From Planctomycetota bacterium (lineage in GTDB: Bacteria > Planctomycetota > Brocadiia > Brocadiales > Brocadiaceae), in assembly GCA_023261485.1 (NCBI GenBank), contig JAHFOY010000006.1, forward strand, positions 1 through 42,801: a stretch of 42,801 bases of DNA, in the 5' to 3' direction. Under the pieces are notes generated by a model. It did no database searches and was not told the origin of the DNA. It saw only the letters and a program-made list of their open reading frames with translations. This document shows positions 1 to 8,674 of this stretch, piece after piece; positions within the stretch are counted from its first letter, which is position 1; each line of letters starts with the position of its first letter. A program made the position numbers and the translations under genes.

Positions 1-1
1 G

Positions 2-841
2 AAAATAAGGTTACCCACCGGTAAAAACTTTAATCAGATAAAAGACATTTTACGGGAAAATGAGCTTCATACGGTATGTGAAGAGGCGTTTTGTCCGAAT
101 ATTGGTGAATGTTTTGAACAGCGGACTGCAACATTTTTAATACTTGGGGATACCTGCACTAGAAAATGCGGATTCTGCGCCGTGAAGAAGGGAATGCCCT
201 TAGGGATAGACAAAGGGGAACCTCTCAGGATCGCAGAAGCTGTTCAGAAGATGCAACTCAAATATGTGGTAATCACCTCTGTGACGAGGGACGACCTTGC
301 CGATGGCGGCGCATCGGTTTATGCTCAGACAATTCAATGTATATGTGAGCGCATTCAAGATTGCACGATTGAAGTATTGATACCCGATTTTAGTGGATCG
401 TCGGAGGCTTTAGAGATAGTGCTCAATGCCCAACCTGACATACTCAATCATAACATAGAAACCGTTCCCCGCCTTTACTCACAAGTCAGGCCGATGGCAA
501 ATTATGAACGTTCCCTGGGATTATTGAAGCATGCGAAAGAAACAGTAAACGAGTTAACGACAAAATCGGGCTTGATGTTGGGTCTGGGTGAAGAGTGGCA
601 TGAAACAATCAGCGTCATGCAAGACATAAGGGACGTTGGTTGCAATATTCTTACGATAGGGCAGTACCTGAGCCCGAAGAGAGACGCCTTGCCAATCCAC
701 CGTTATTATACTCCAGAAGAGTTTGAAATGTTGAAGATAGAGGGTGAACAGATGGGGTTTAAACACATAGAAGCAGGCCCGCTCGTGCGGAGTTCCTATC
801 ATGCAAAGACGCAATCAGACCAAGTATTCGCCAAAGTCTGA
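2..841 (+). CDS. lipA: Lipoyl synthase, 5' end outside window
   Basis: Radical-SAM enzyme that inserts two sulfurs into protein-bound octanoate to make lipoyl cofactors of 2-oxoacid dehydrogenases and the glycine cleavage system. The frame is open from base 2, giving 279 visible residues. Since family members are about 280-320 aa, only a short N-terminal piece is missing. Both LipA iron-sulfur cluster motifs are visible: the auxiliary cluster cysteines C-x4-C-x5-C at visible residues 26, 31 and 37, and the radical-SAM C-x3-C-x2-C at residues 52, 56 and 59 (CTRKCGFC). The conserved RSSYHA near the C-terminus, which supplies the auxiliary-cluster serine, is present. An internal ATG at 182 lies after the cluster cysteines and cannot be the true start. 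Confidence 0.96.
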   Translation, partial: KIRLPTGKNFNQIKDILRENELHTVCEEAFCPNIGECFEQRTATFLILGDTCTRKCGFCAVKKGMPLGIDKGEPLRIAEAVQKMQLKYVVITSVTRDDLADGGASVYAQTIQCICERIQDCTIEVLIPDFSGSSEALEIVLNAQPDILNHNIETVPRLYSQVRPMANYERSLGLLKHAKETVNELTTKSGLMLGLGEEWHETISVMQDIRDVGCNILTIGQYLSPKRDALPIHRYYTPEEFEMLKIEGEQMGFKHIEAGPLVRSSYHAKTQSDQVFAKV

Positions 842-940
842 ACATATACGATAGGAATACATCATGCAGTATTTTGTCAATTTACAAGTGTGTAAGTTGA
901 AAAAAAGTTAATTACATTAACCATATAAATTTTTGGAAAA

Positions 941-1510
941 TTGATGGATTGCACTAATAATGTTGGCTATGTCAGGATGCATTTTCTAGATACATGTGCA
1001 CTTGTAAAACTTCTATTATACGATGGTGGTGTACCCGCGAAGATATTAGAGGATAAGGAACCTGGCAGCAAAGAACTTTATGAATACATATACAAAGCTA
1101 ATAGTGTTCGTATGATTTATACAAATAGTTTGTGTTTAGCAGAAGCTTTGGGAATAATTAAATCAAAGTATTTTACATCAAAAAAGCAGATATTAAGTTT
1201 TGATGGCTATTTGATTATGATTAGTAATTTAAAAATAAGGATAAAGCACCAAAGTCTTAAGCTTTCCGAGTTAGACTGGTTGGCGGATAATAATTTCGAA
1301 GAAGCTGTAAATCTTGTTGAAAAATATCGTGATGAATCTATAGATTTAGTAGACGCGCTTCAAATTGTGGATATTAAATATGGTCAATATAGCACACTTA
1401 AGCGGAAATCACAAACATTGCTTATAACGGCTGATAAAAATTTAGCAAACGCTGCTAAAAAAGAAGGTGTTAAGGTGTGGTATTGTATTAATGAACCGGT
1501 ACCTGAATAA
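941..1510 (+). CDS. Orphan PIN-domain protein (putative ribonuclease)
   Basis: 189 aa with the layout of a PIN nuclease. The N-terminal strand FLDTCALVKL carries acidic residue D17, E68 lies in SLCLAEALG, D138 in DLVDALQI, and D165 in the C-terminal LITADKNL strand. These four acidic positions match the metal-binding set of PIN RNases. It is longer than a typical VapC toxin (about 130 aa), and no antitoxin-like frame lies directly upstream (842-940 is AT-rich and empty), so it is an orphan here. The start is uncertain: ATG 941 is listed, but the homologous part begins at the ATG at 977. Function (toxin or housekeeping RNase) cannot be decided from sequence. Confidence 0.75.
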   Translation: MMDCTNNVGYVRMHFLDTCALVKLLLYDGGVPAKILEDKEPGSKELYEYIYKANSVRMIYTNSLCLAEALGIIKSKYFTSKKQILSFDGYLIMISNLKIRIKHQSLKLSELDWLADNNFEEAVNLVEKYRDESIDLVDALQIVDIKYGQYSTLKRKSQTLLITADKNLANAAKKEGVKVWYCINEPVPE

Positions 1511-1876
1511 TAGCAATGTATGAAGGGGACAAACAATTTCGAATATTTTATTATACACACAGGGAGTTTGTAAAGTTAATGTAGGATGGGTTAAGTGAAA
1601 CGAACCCATCACTTCCTTGTTTCGTTAGGTGTGCTCTGTAGAACCAACCTTTTGCAGAAATTAGATTTGATGTAAAGGGGCAAGAAAAATCTGCTAATGG
1701 GTAAGAAGCGTTAATTAAAACAAATAATAAGTTTTGAAGAGATAAAACTATGTCAATTTTAAGCAATAAAATAAGCCCAACGCTGGCAACCTTGTTAAGC
1801 GAATTTAGGGACTAATGTTTATCAACGATCAAATTAATTCATCCGGTAACGATGTCATAAATATAAAAAGTGGAGT
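1511..1876. other. Gene-poor AT-rich spacer with short inverted repeat
   Basis: No convincing gene. It contains an 8-bp inverted repeat, GATGGGTT at 1585-1592 and AACCCATC at 1603-1610, with a 10-nt loop. It resembles the small GGGTTA/AACCC hairpin elements often dispersed in bacterial intergenic DNA. The rest shows no motif I recognise. Confidence 0.45.
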
Positions 1877-2032
1877 TCAAGTTGCAAACCCGCAAAAGGA
1901 TGGGTAAGGAGTATGAGAAATGATTAGTCGGTCATGCTCTTTGATGTATTCCGATGTCCTTGCCTTAACAATGGTATTCCCTTTAAAAAGTTCTGACAAT
2001 ATGTCGGTATCAAGAAGTGACGATGGATGCAT
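1877..2032 (-). pseudogene. Truncated VapC-like PIN toxin
   Basis: A 51-codon frame starting at ATG 2032, nine bases after the stop codon of the antitoxin gene, as in toxin-antitoxin operons. Its N-terminus, LLDTDILSELFKGN, is the canonical first strand of VapC-type PIN toxins, with acidic D8 and D10. Similarity to VapC continues for about 39 residues to RLIIS. The sequence then turns into unrelated residues and stops at 1877, inside a GTTCAAGTTGCAAACCCGC tract that resembles the dispersed repeat at 25792-25872. Roughly the last 90 residues of a normal toxin, including the later catalytic acids, are missing, so it should be inactive. Insertion or recombination of the repeat is the likely cause (inference). 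Confidence 0.75.
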
Positions 2033-2041
2033 TGGTAAGTT

Positions 2042-2269
2042 TCAATCTCTAGAGAAGTGGCTTCTGTCAAATGCCAGTTTTTCTATATCCTCGATGTCTT
2101 TTAGGGAAAGACCATCGTATATCTTAGCGGCAATAGAAAGAATGTCACGCGACTCTTCATGGTTATCTTCGATAACAAGGGTTACTTTCTTGTGTTCAGA
2201 AATATCAGGAAGTGGAGATATTGGTTTAAAGACACCGTTTTCATAAATTGCTTCAATTGTTTTTACCAT
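2042..2269 (-). CDS. DUF104-family antitoxin (AF2212-like)
   Basis: 75 aa. The N-terminus MVKTIEAIYENGVFKPI, followed by a VTLVIED strand, is the hallmark of the DUF104/AF2212-like antitoxin family, which usually precedes a PIN toxin. The C-terminal half is acidic and helical, as expected for the toxin-binding part. The start has a plausible Shine-Dalgarno (AGGAGAAAATC just upstream on the minus strand). Its toxin partner at 1877-2032 is truncated, so this is an antitoxin left without a working toxin. It could still autoregulate its promoter or neutralise a related toxin elsewhere (inference). Confidence 0.85.
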   Translation of the reverse strand: MVKTIEAIYENGVFKPISPLPDISEHKKVTLVIEDNHEESRDILSIAAKIYDGLSLKDIEDIEKLAFDRSHFSRD

Positions 2270-2595
2270 GATTTTCTCCTGATCTATGAGAGGAGTAAAA
2301 ATTAGGGCATTTTCTGATGAAAAAAACAGGTTTTTATAGGAGAGTCAATTGTTTTAATTTTATCGGAATTGATAATGTGTAATCGTATGTGACAGGATTT
2401 ACAGGATGTATGACGGTGAACCGCAAAGATGCAGAGGTCGCAGAGGGTGGCAAAAAACCGAGAGGCTGGGAAATTGTGAAGATGAGGGGTTGTGAAGGTC
2501 ATGTTAAAAGATAAGGAGAAAGTGAGAAACGGGGAGTTTTTGTGAAGGTAGGGTGAGGCAGATCGAAACCCAACAAATTAAGAAAGGGGTGTTTT
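2270..2595. other. Spacer with decayed dispersed-repeat text
   Basis: No gene supported. It contains phrases typical of degenerate intergenic repeats, such as ACAGGATTTACAGGATG near 2394 and AACCGCAAAGATGCAGAGG near 2420. The last 50 bases should hold the promoter and ribosome-binding site (AGAAAGGGG) of the gene at 2596. Confidence 0.4.
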
Positions 2596-2922
2596 ATGCC
2601 AAAAGAAAAGTTACCGAAACAGTATCTTCAGATTAAAAAGAGGCATGCAAAATATTTCAATGCAGTTGAGGAGCTTGGAATGGTGGTTAAACAGGAAGGA
2701 CCGCTTGATGAAAGGACTGCACACCTGATTCAGCTTGCAGCGGCGGCAACAGTGCATTCCGAAGGCGCTGTCCACAGTCACGTGAAAAGGGCGATTGAAG
2801 CAGGGGTACAGCCTGAGGAAATATATCACGCAATTATTCTCCTTACCAGCACCATCGGGTTTCCAACCGTCGTTGCTGCACTAAGCTGGGCAGATGACGT
2901 CATAAAAGCCAAAAAGAAATAA
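2596..2922 (+). CDS. Carboxymuconolactone decarboxylase (AhpD)-fold protein without cysteines
   Basis: 108 aa, a single all-helical CMD/AhpD-type domain. The pattern around residues 55-80 (VHSEGAVHSHVKRAIEAGVQ) followed by PEEIYHAI matches the CMD motif of cysteines, histidine and then a GxxxEEI helix. The protein contains no cysteine at all: the two redox cysteine positions are Ser and Ala, while the histidine-containing segment is kept. A peroxidase or disulfide function like AhpD is therefore unlikely. A lyase-like or binding role as in gamma-carboxymuconolactone decarboxylase proper is possible. It has a good Shine-Dalgarno (AGAAAGGGG) and lies 8 bases before tex, so the two are probably co-transcribed. 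Confidence 0.85.
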   Translation: MPKEKLPKQYLQIKKRHAKYFNAVEELGMVVKQEGPLDERTAHLIQLAAAATVHSEGAVHSHVKRAIEAGVQPEEIYHAIILLTSTIGFPTVVAALSWADDVIKAKKK

Positions 2923-2930
2923 GGAGAATA

Positions 2931-5129
2931 ATGAACGAAGCACACGTTACAAAAATTGCAGCCGAACTCAATTTAATGCCCAGGCAGGTCAGGGCGACTG
3001 CCATACTTTTTGATGAAGGGGCTACCATTCCGTTTATCGCACGTTACAGAAAAGAAGCTACCGGCAGTCTTGACGAGGTTGCCATTGCCGCCATACGTGA
3101 TCGTCTGAGCAAATTAATCGAATTGGATAAACGGCGTGAGGCTATCCTTAAAGCCCTTGAAGAACGAGGCCAGCTTACTGACGAATTAAAGGAGAAAATA
3201 GCTAAGGCCGAGTCTCTTGCAGTCCTGGAAGATATTTACCTGCCGTATCGTCCCAAACGCCGCACACGGGCTACTATTGCGAAGGAGAAAGGACTTGAAC
3301 CTCTGGCAACGTCAATTTTTGCTCAGGACGGCATTGACCCGGCAGCAGAAGCAGCGGCTTTTGTTAATGACGAAAAGGGGGTTGATTCTGTGGAAGATGC
3401 CCTTGCGGGTACGCGGGACATTATTGCGGAATGGGTAAGCGAAGATCAAAGTGCCCGTATGCAAATGCGTGAACTGTATCTTCAAAAAGGAGTTTTCAAA
3501 TCAAAAGTGATTACCGGCAAAGAGGAGGAAGGGATAAAGTACAAAGATTACTACGAGTGGGAAGAACCTGTGGCAAAAGCGCCATCGCACAGGATTCTTG
3601 CCATGAGGCGCGGGGAAAAGGAAGGATTCCTGAGTTTGCGCATCAGTCCTCCGGAAGATAAGGCGCTGATACGGCTGGAAACGCTTTTTGTAAAGAGTGA
3701 CGGATTAGCCTCTCATCAGGTCAGGATGGCGGTTCATGATAGTTACAAGAGGCTTTTGTCTCTTTCGATAGAAACGGAGATACGCCTTGCAACAAAAGAG
3801 CGTGCAGAGGAAGAGGCCATCAAGGTTTTTGCCGGGAATCTGCGACAACTCCTGCTCGCCCCTCCCCTTGGACAGAAAAATATCCTTGCCATTGATCCCG
3901 GTATCCGTACAGGGTGTAAGGTGGTCTGCCTGAATAGTCAGGGAAAGTTAGTGCATACCGATACCATATATCTCCATCAATCTGAGAAATCGTCAGCCGA
4001 GGCAGCTTCGAAAATCATCGATCTCTGCGAACGATTTCAGGTAGAAGCCGTTGCCGTAGGGAACGGCACCGCCGGAAGGGAAACAGAGACCTTCATTCGT
4101 TCCTTAAAGCTTTCCAGAAAGGTTCCCGTTGTGATGGTAAATGAAAGCGGCGCCTCGGTGTATTCCGCTTCGGAAGTTGCACGTGAGGAATTTCCTGAAT
4201 ATGATGTAACGGTGCGCGGCTCGGTATCCATTGGCAGGCGTCTTATGGACCCGCTGGCAGAGTTGGTAAAGATAGATCCAAAATCTATCGGCGTGGGACA
4301 ATACCAGCATGATGTTGACCAGGGTGCGATAAAGAAGAGTCTTGACGATGTGGTCATCAGTTGTGTGAACAAAGTTGGTGTTGATGTGAATACAGCGAGC
4401 AAGCAGCTCCTTATGTACGTTTCTGGTCTTGGGCCACAGCTTGCCAGGAATATCGTGGAATACCGAAACGAACACGGCCCTTTTCCTTCCAGAGAAGAAC
4501 TCAGGAAGGTATCCAGGCTGGGGCCGGGTGCGTTTGAGCAGGCGGCGGGTTTTTTACGTATACAGGAGGGGGAAAATCCTTTAGACGGGAGCGCCGTGCA
4601 TCCTGAAAGTTATCCTATCATAGATGCTATGGCGCGTGACCTGGAATGCCCGGTTACCGATTTGATGTGTAACGAAAAACTTAGGGAAAAGATCGATCTT
4701 AAAAAGTATGTAACGGAAAAGGTCGGTATTCCAACGTTGACCGACATAATGGATGAATTATCCAAGCCCGGCCGCGACCCCAGAGAAAAATTCGAAAATG
4801 TTGAGTTTGCCAAAGGGATTGAAAAATTAGAGGATGTGCAACCCGGCATGAAACTTTCCGGCATTGTCACCAACGTTACCGCATTTGGCGCTTTTGTGGA
4901 TATAGGGGTGCATCAGGACGGATTGGTGCATATCAGCGAGCTTGCAGACCGGTTTGTAAAAAATCCCAATGATGTGGTTAAAGTTCAGCAGAAAGTAACG
5001 GTTACTGTATTAGATGTGGACTTAAAAAGAAGAAGGATTTCGCTGTCCTTGAAAAATAATCCGGGAAAAAAGCAACCCCCGGTTTCTCTATTCGGAATCG
5101 AGTTGCAAACACAAAGCCGCGGCGGGTAA
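2931..5129 (+). CDS. tex: Tex-family RNA-binding transcription accessory protein
   Basis: 732 aa, close to the usual Tex length (about 720-785). The domain order is complete: an N-terminal helical Tex region (1 to about 190), a YqgF/RNase H-like fold beginning with NILAIDPGIRTG at about residue 318, a helix-hairpin-helix segment at about 492-545 (VSGLGPQLARNIVEYR, then a second HhH), and a C-terminal S1 RNA-binding domain at about 635-708 (GIVTNVTAFGAFVDIG, LVHISEL). Tex proteins bind nucleic acid and affect transcription and toxin expression. The start ATG 2931 follows GGAGAATA. It is preceded by the CMD gene and followed by a repeat-rich spacer. Confidence 0.97.
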   Translation: MNEAHVTKIAAELNLMPRQVRATAILFDEGATIPFIARYRKEATGSLDEVAIAAIRDRLSKLIELDKRREAILKALEERGQLTDELKEKIAKAESLAVLEDIYLPYRPKRRTRATIAKEKGLEPLATSIFAQDGIDPAAEAAAFVNDEKGVDSVEDALAGTRDIIAEWVSEDQSARMQMRELYLQKGVFKSKVITGKEEEGIKYKDYYEWEEPVAKAPSHRILAMRRGEKEGFLSLRISPPEDKALIRLETLFVKSDGLASHQVRMAVHDSYKRLLSLSIETEIRLATKERAEEEAIKVFAGNLRQLLLAPPLGQKNILAIDPGIRTGCKVVCLNSQGKLVHTDTIYLHQSEKSSAEAASKIIDLCERFQVEAVAVGNGTAGRETETFIRSLKLSRKVPVVMVNESGASVYSASEVAREEFPEYDVTVRGSVSIGRRLMDPLAELVKIDPKSIGVGQYQHDVDQGAIKKSLDDVVISCVNKVGVDVNTASKQLLMYVSGLGPQLARNIVEYRNEHGPFPSREELRKVSRLGPGAFEQAAGFLRIQEGENPLDGSAVHPESYPIIDAMARDLECPVTDLMCNEKLREKIDLKKYVTEKVGIPTLTDIMDELSKPGRDPREKFENVEFAKGIEKLEDVQPGMKLSGIVTNVTAFGAFVDIGVHQDGLVHISELADRFVKNPNDVVKVQQKVTVTVLDVDLKRRRISLSLKNNPGKKQPPVSLFGIELQTQSRGG

Positions 5130-5383
5130 CTTGAATATACAGGAATTTCAAAGTTGTCCGATTCCTCTCTAAAAAGAGGAGATGCAGGGGTGTGTAAATT
5201 TTCTGCGACACCCCCCCCGCCCCTCTTTCTAGCGGGGATCTTAAGAGTCGCTGCTGTAGGCAGCCTAATTGATGGAATCATAACATGGGTAAACTTTTCC
5301 CCCTTTCTGCCGGTAATACCTATTCGCGGTTGTTACAAACTTTTATCCTATCCATTTTTGTGAAAGGGTGTATAATAAATGAA
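5130..5383. repeat. Intergenic mosaic of short inverted repeats after tex
   Basis: Holds the 14-mer ACAGGAATTTCAAA (5139-5152), found again exactly at 38287-38300. It also holds a hairpin TCCTCT/AGAGGA (5163-5180), an inverted repeat GGGGTGT/ACACCCC (5187-5214), and AGGCAGCCTAATT (5258-5270), which recurs exactly at 31068-31080. The hairpins may act as the tex terminator. TATAAT at 5371-5376 sits just before the ATG at 5384 without a matching -35 at standard spacing. An in-frame ATG exists at 5285, but it would translate repeat sequence. Confidence 0.55.
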
Positions 5384-7504
5384 ATGAAAGCAAATGACGA
5401 TACTGTTCCCGTAAAAATTTCTCAGCAAGAAACCAAGACCCATCGCAAGGGAAAGCCCAATCACCTGATTAATGAAAAAAGTCCTTACCTCCAGCAGCAT
5501 GCCTATAACCCGGTTGACTGGTATCCGTGGGGTGAAGAGGCGTTTCAGAAGGCTGTCAGGGAAAACAAACCCATCTTTCTTTCTATCGGGTATTCAACGT
5601 GTCACTGGTGTCATGTCATGGAATACGAATCGTTCGAGGATGAAGAGGTGGCAAAGATTTTAAATGAGAATTTTGTTTCGATTAAAGTTGATAGGGAAGA
5701 ACGGCCTGATATTGACAATATTTATATGACCGTATGCCAGGCCATGACCGGCAGCGGCGGCTGGCCCCTCAATCTTTTCCTGACGCCGGAGAGGAAACCA
5801 TTCTATGCGGGTACGTATTTCCCAAAAACAGAGCGGTACGGAAATCCGGGGTTTATTGCCATTCTTAAGCAAATATCCAATCTGTGGAAGACAAACAAAG
5901 AGAGTGTGCTCAATTCAAGCGAACAGGTGGTAAAAGTTCTGCAAACGGTATCTGAACCGTCAACCACGGAAACGCTTACTCAAGAAACGCTGAAGCATGC
6001 CTATGAACAATTGAGGGATAATTACGATAATATTTACGGCGGTTTTGGCACGTCGCCGAAATTTCCAACTCCCCACAATTACACCTTTCTCCTTCGATGG
6101 TGGAAACGCAGCAAAGACCCCACAGCCCTTGAGATAGTTGAAAAAACGCTTGACCGGATGGGTCGTGGTGGTATTTACGATCAACTTGGCGGCGGATTTC
6201 ATAGATATTCTACAGACGAATATTGGCTTGTACCGCATTTCGAAAAGATGCTCTACGACCAGGCACTGCTCGCTATTGCTTATACGGAGGCATATCAGGC
6301 TACAGGAAATGCGTTTTATGCAGAAATTCTAAGGGGCATTTTTAATTATGTACTGAGGGACATGACCTCTCCGGAGGGTGGTTTCTACTCTGCCGAGGAC
6401 GCTGACAGCGAAGGTGTGGAGGGGAAGTTCTACGTCTGGACGCCTGATGAGGTCATGAAAGTATTAGGTGAAAAGGACGGGAAAATATTCTGTGATTTTT
6501 ACGATGTTTCTAAAGAAGGCAATTTTGAGGAAAAGAACATCCTGCATGTAGATAAAGAAATAAATGCCTTTGCCAAGCTTGAAGGTATAAAGCTCGAAAT
6601 GCTTCAGGAGATGATCAGCAAAGCAAGGGCAAAGCTCTTTACGGTACGTGAGAAACGCATACATCCTCACAAGGACGACAAAATACTTACCGCATGGAAC
6701 GGGTTGATGGTTGCTGCGCTGGCCAAGGGCGCTCAGGCGCTCAATGAGCCGAAATATGCACAGGCTGCGATGCGTGCGGCAGATTTTGTGTTAAACACGT
6801 TACGCCAGAAGGACGGGTCATTACTAAAACGATATAGACAGGGCGAGGCCGCTATCCCTGGTCACTTGGATGACTATACGTATTTTGTCTGGGGTTTGAT
6901 CGATCTCTACGAAGCAACCTTTGAGGTGAAATATTTGAAAACCGCCGTGGAACTTAATAAGCTAATGATCGATGATTTCCGGGATGAAAAGGGGAGTGGT
7001 TTCTTCTTTAGCGGCAAGAGGAATGAACAACTCATTGCCCAGACAAAGGAGATATACGACGGAGCTACGCCTTCGGGGAACTCTGTTGCTTTCATGAATA
7101 TTCTACGATTAAGCCGCATGACTGGAAACCCGGATTTAGCAAATATTTCCGGACAACTTATGAGAACCTTTGCTGAAACGGTAAACAATTATCCGTCCGG
7201 ATATGCCCAATTTCTGTGTGCACTTGACTTTGCATTAGGTCCTACCAGGGAGATTGTCATTGCAGGAGAATCTGGCTCTGATGATACAAAGCGGATACTT
7301 ATGGGAATAAGGAAACGCTTCCTGCCCGGGAAGGTCATAATATTACATCCGGAAAAGGATAAATCTATCGAAGGAATTATCGGGTTCGTCAAGGAGCAAA
7401 AGGCAATGGATGGCAAGGCTACGGCTTATATCTGTGAAAATTATGCCTGCAAGGCGCCTACGAATGATATGAACCAGATACTGAAACTTTTGGACGAACG
7501 CTGA
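5384..7504 (+). CDS. YyaL/SPATA20-type thioredoxin-domain protein (DUF255)
   Basis: 706 aa from ATG 5384. The N-terminal domain is thioredoxin-like, with signature [19 protein letters not shown] and CHWCH at about residues 73-77. It is followed by a long alpha/alpha-toroid region typical of glycosidase- or epimerase-like folds ([36 protein letters not shown]). Family members are about 650-780 aa, conserved from bacteria to human, and their biochemical activity is not well defined. The frame stays open upstream to ATG 5285, but those 33 residues are not family-like and derive from the repeat spacer, so 5384 is preferred. It ends 10 bases before hpnB, so co-transcription is likely. Confidence 0.93.
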   Translation: MKANDDTVPVKISQQETKTHRKGKPNHLINEKSPYLQQHAYNPVDWYPWGEEAFQKAVRENKPIFLSIGYSTCHWCHVMEYESFEDEEVAKILNENFVSIKVDREERPDIDNIYMTVCQAMTGSGGWPLNLFLTPERKPFYAGTYFPKTERYGNPGFIAILKQISNLWKTNKESVLNSSEQVVKVLQTVSEPSTTETLTQETLKHAYEQLRDNYDNIYGGFGTSPKFPTPHNYTFLLRWWKRSKDPTALEIVEKTLDRMGRGGIYDQLGGGFHRYSTDEYWLVPHFEKMLYDQALLAIAYTEAYQATGNAFYAEILRGIFNYVLRDMTSPEGGFYSAEDADSEGVEGKFYVWTPDEVMKVLGEKDGKIFCDFYDVSKEGNFEEKNILHVDKEINAFAKLEGIKLEMLQEMISKARAKLFTVREKRIHPHKDDKILTAWNGLMVAALAKGAQALNEPKYAQAAMRAADFVLNTLRQKDGSLLKRYRQGEAAIPGHLDDYTYFVWGLIDLYEATFEVKYLKTAVELNKLMIDDFRDEKGSGFFFSGKRNEQLIAQTKEIYDGATPSGNSVAFMNILRLSRMTGNPDLANISGQLMRTFAETVNNYPSGYAQFLCALDFALGPTREIVIAGESGSDDTKRILMGIRKRFLPGKVIILHPEKDKSIEGIIGFVKEQKAMDGKATAYICENYACKAPTNDMNQILKLLDER

Positions 7505-7514
7505 ATATCTTAGT

Positions 7515-8672
7515 ATGATTGATGTAATATTGCTCTCCGTGTGTTCTGTTTCTGCATTTATCTGGCTTGTATTGTTATTCATGCCCGAGCGCTGGCGGAT
7601 GTCGGAACGTTGGGAATCTTCCAAAAATTCACTCACGCCTGTATATCAATTACCAATGTTATCTGTTATTATTCCGGCGCGTAACGAATGTGCCTCTCTC
7701 CCATTAACATTACCATCGTGGCTCGCCCAGGACTATCCTGAATCGGAAGTTATATTGATAGACGATGAATCAACTGACGGCACGGAGGAGTGCGCAAAAA
7801 GTATTGCCGCACGGTCCAATCGTACCATCCGCATTATTAAAGGAACTCGGCCTCCTCCTGGGTGGACTGGCAAGCTATGGGCGCTTCAGCAGGGGATTAA
7901 TGTTTCTTCCGGAGAATGGTTATTATTTACCGATGCCGATATACTCCATTGCCCAAACCTGTGGCACGGGTTGGTGACAAAGGCATTAACCGAACAACGG
8001 GCAATGGTTTCTCTCATGGCGCACCTTGATACTGAAGGGATGTGGGCAAGACTGTTGATACCGGCTTTCATTTACTTCTTTCACTTTATGTATCCATTCG
8101 AGAAGGTAGGGGATTCACGTTCCAAAATATCTGCGGCTGCTGGTGGATGTGTGTTAATTTCCCGTAAAGCCCTTGATGAAATAGGCGGTATAGCAGGACA
8201 CAGTAATGCGTTGATAGATGACCTTGCACTGGCCGGACGCATTAAGCGTGCCGGTCTGCCGCTGTCACTTTCATTGACAAGATCAGCGGTAAGCATTCGT
8301 CCTTATCGTTGGCTTTCTGATGTCTGGAACATGGTTGCGCGCAGTGCGTTTACCCAGTTACGGTGTTCATGGCTGGCTCTGATTGGTACGGTACTGGGGA
8401 TGTTGATTTTATTCGTAGCACCAATGGCAGGTATTTGTGCATTCATTGACCAAACCGTTTCTCCGGCTACACCCATAATTTCATTTGGGGCACTCTTGTT
8501 GATGGCAAGCACGTACATACCCACGATTCGTTTTTTCGGGCTGGGCTTAAGCAAAGCGCTTACACTACCCCTTGCCGGTACGCTTTATATGGCTATGACG
8601 GTATATTCTGCCATTAATCATATTTCAGGTCGACATGTGTGGCGAGGTGCCCGCGGCAGAGCTACTCAGTGA
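7515..8672 (+). CDS. hpnB: Hopene-associated glycosyltransferase HpnB
   Basis: 385 aa GT-A family-2 glycosyltransferase with an N-terminal membrane segment (about 5-23), IIPARNE near residue 55, LIDDESTDG (about 81-89) and a TDADI metal-binding DxD-like motif (about 138-142). HpnB-specific text follows: RPPPGWTGKLWAL, RLLIPAFIYFF, AAAGGCVLISRKAL and LIDDLALAGRIKR. Hydrophobic helices end the protein. HpnB occurs in hopanoid biosynthesis clusters, but its exact substrate is unsettled. No other hpn gene is in the window. Codons about 77-126 exist a second time as a fragment at 12353-12503. Confidence 0.93.
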   Translation: MIDVILLSVCSVSAFIWLVLLFMPERWRMSERWESSKNSLTPVYQLPMLSVIIPARNECASLPLTLPSWLAQDYPESEVILIDDESTDGTEECAKSIAARSNRTIRIIKGTRPPPGWTGKLWALQQGINVSSGEWLLFTDADILHCPNLWHGLVTKALTEQRAMVSLMAHLDTEGMWARLLIPAFIYFFHFMYPFEKVGDSRSKISAAAGGCVLISRKALDEIGGIAGHSNALIDDLALAGRIKRAGLPLSLSLTRSAVSIRPYRWLSDVWNMVARSAFTQLRCSWLALIGTVLGMLILFVAPMAGICAFIDQTVSPATPIISFGALLLMASTYIPTIRFFGLGLSKALTLPLAGTLYMAMTVYSAINHISGRHVWRGARGRATQ

Positions 8673-8674
8673 AA

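Noticed and set aside
1551-1766. 71-residue minus-strand frame
   Set aside because: No family resemblance; it runs across a hairpin repeat in a gene-poor spacer.
1920-2246. 108-residue plus-strand frame
   Set aside because: Antisense shadow of the antitoxin and truncated toxin genes.
2302-2502. 66-residue minus-strand frame with Cys and His
   Set aside because: Lies in degenerate repeat text; no start signal or recognisable motif.
5285-5383. Longer N-terminus for the YyaL-type protein
   Set aside because: The 33 extra residues derive from repeat-rich spacer sequence and do not resemble the family or a clear signal peptide.
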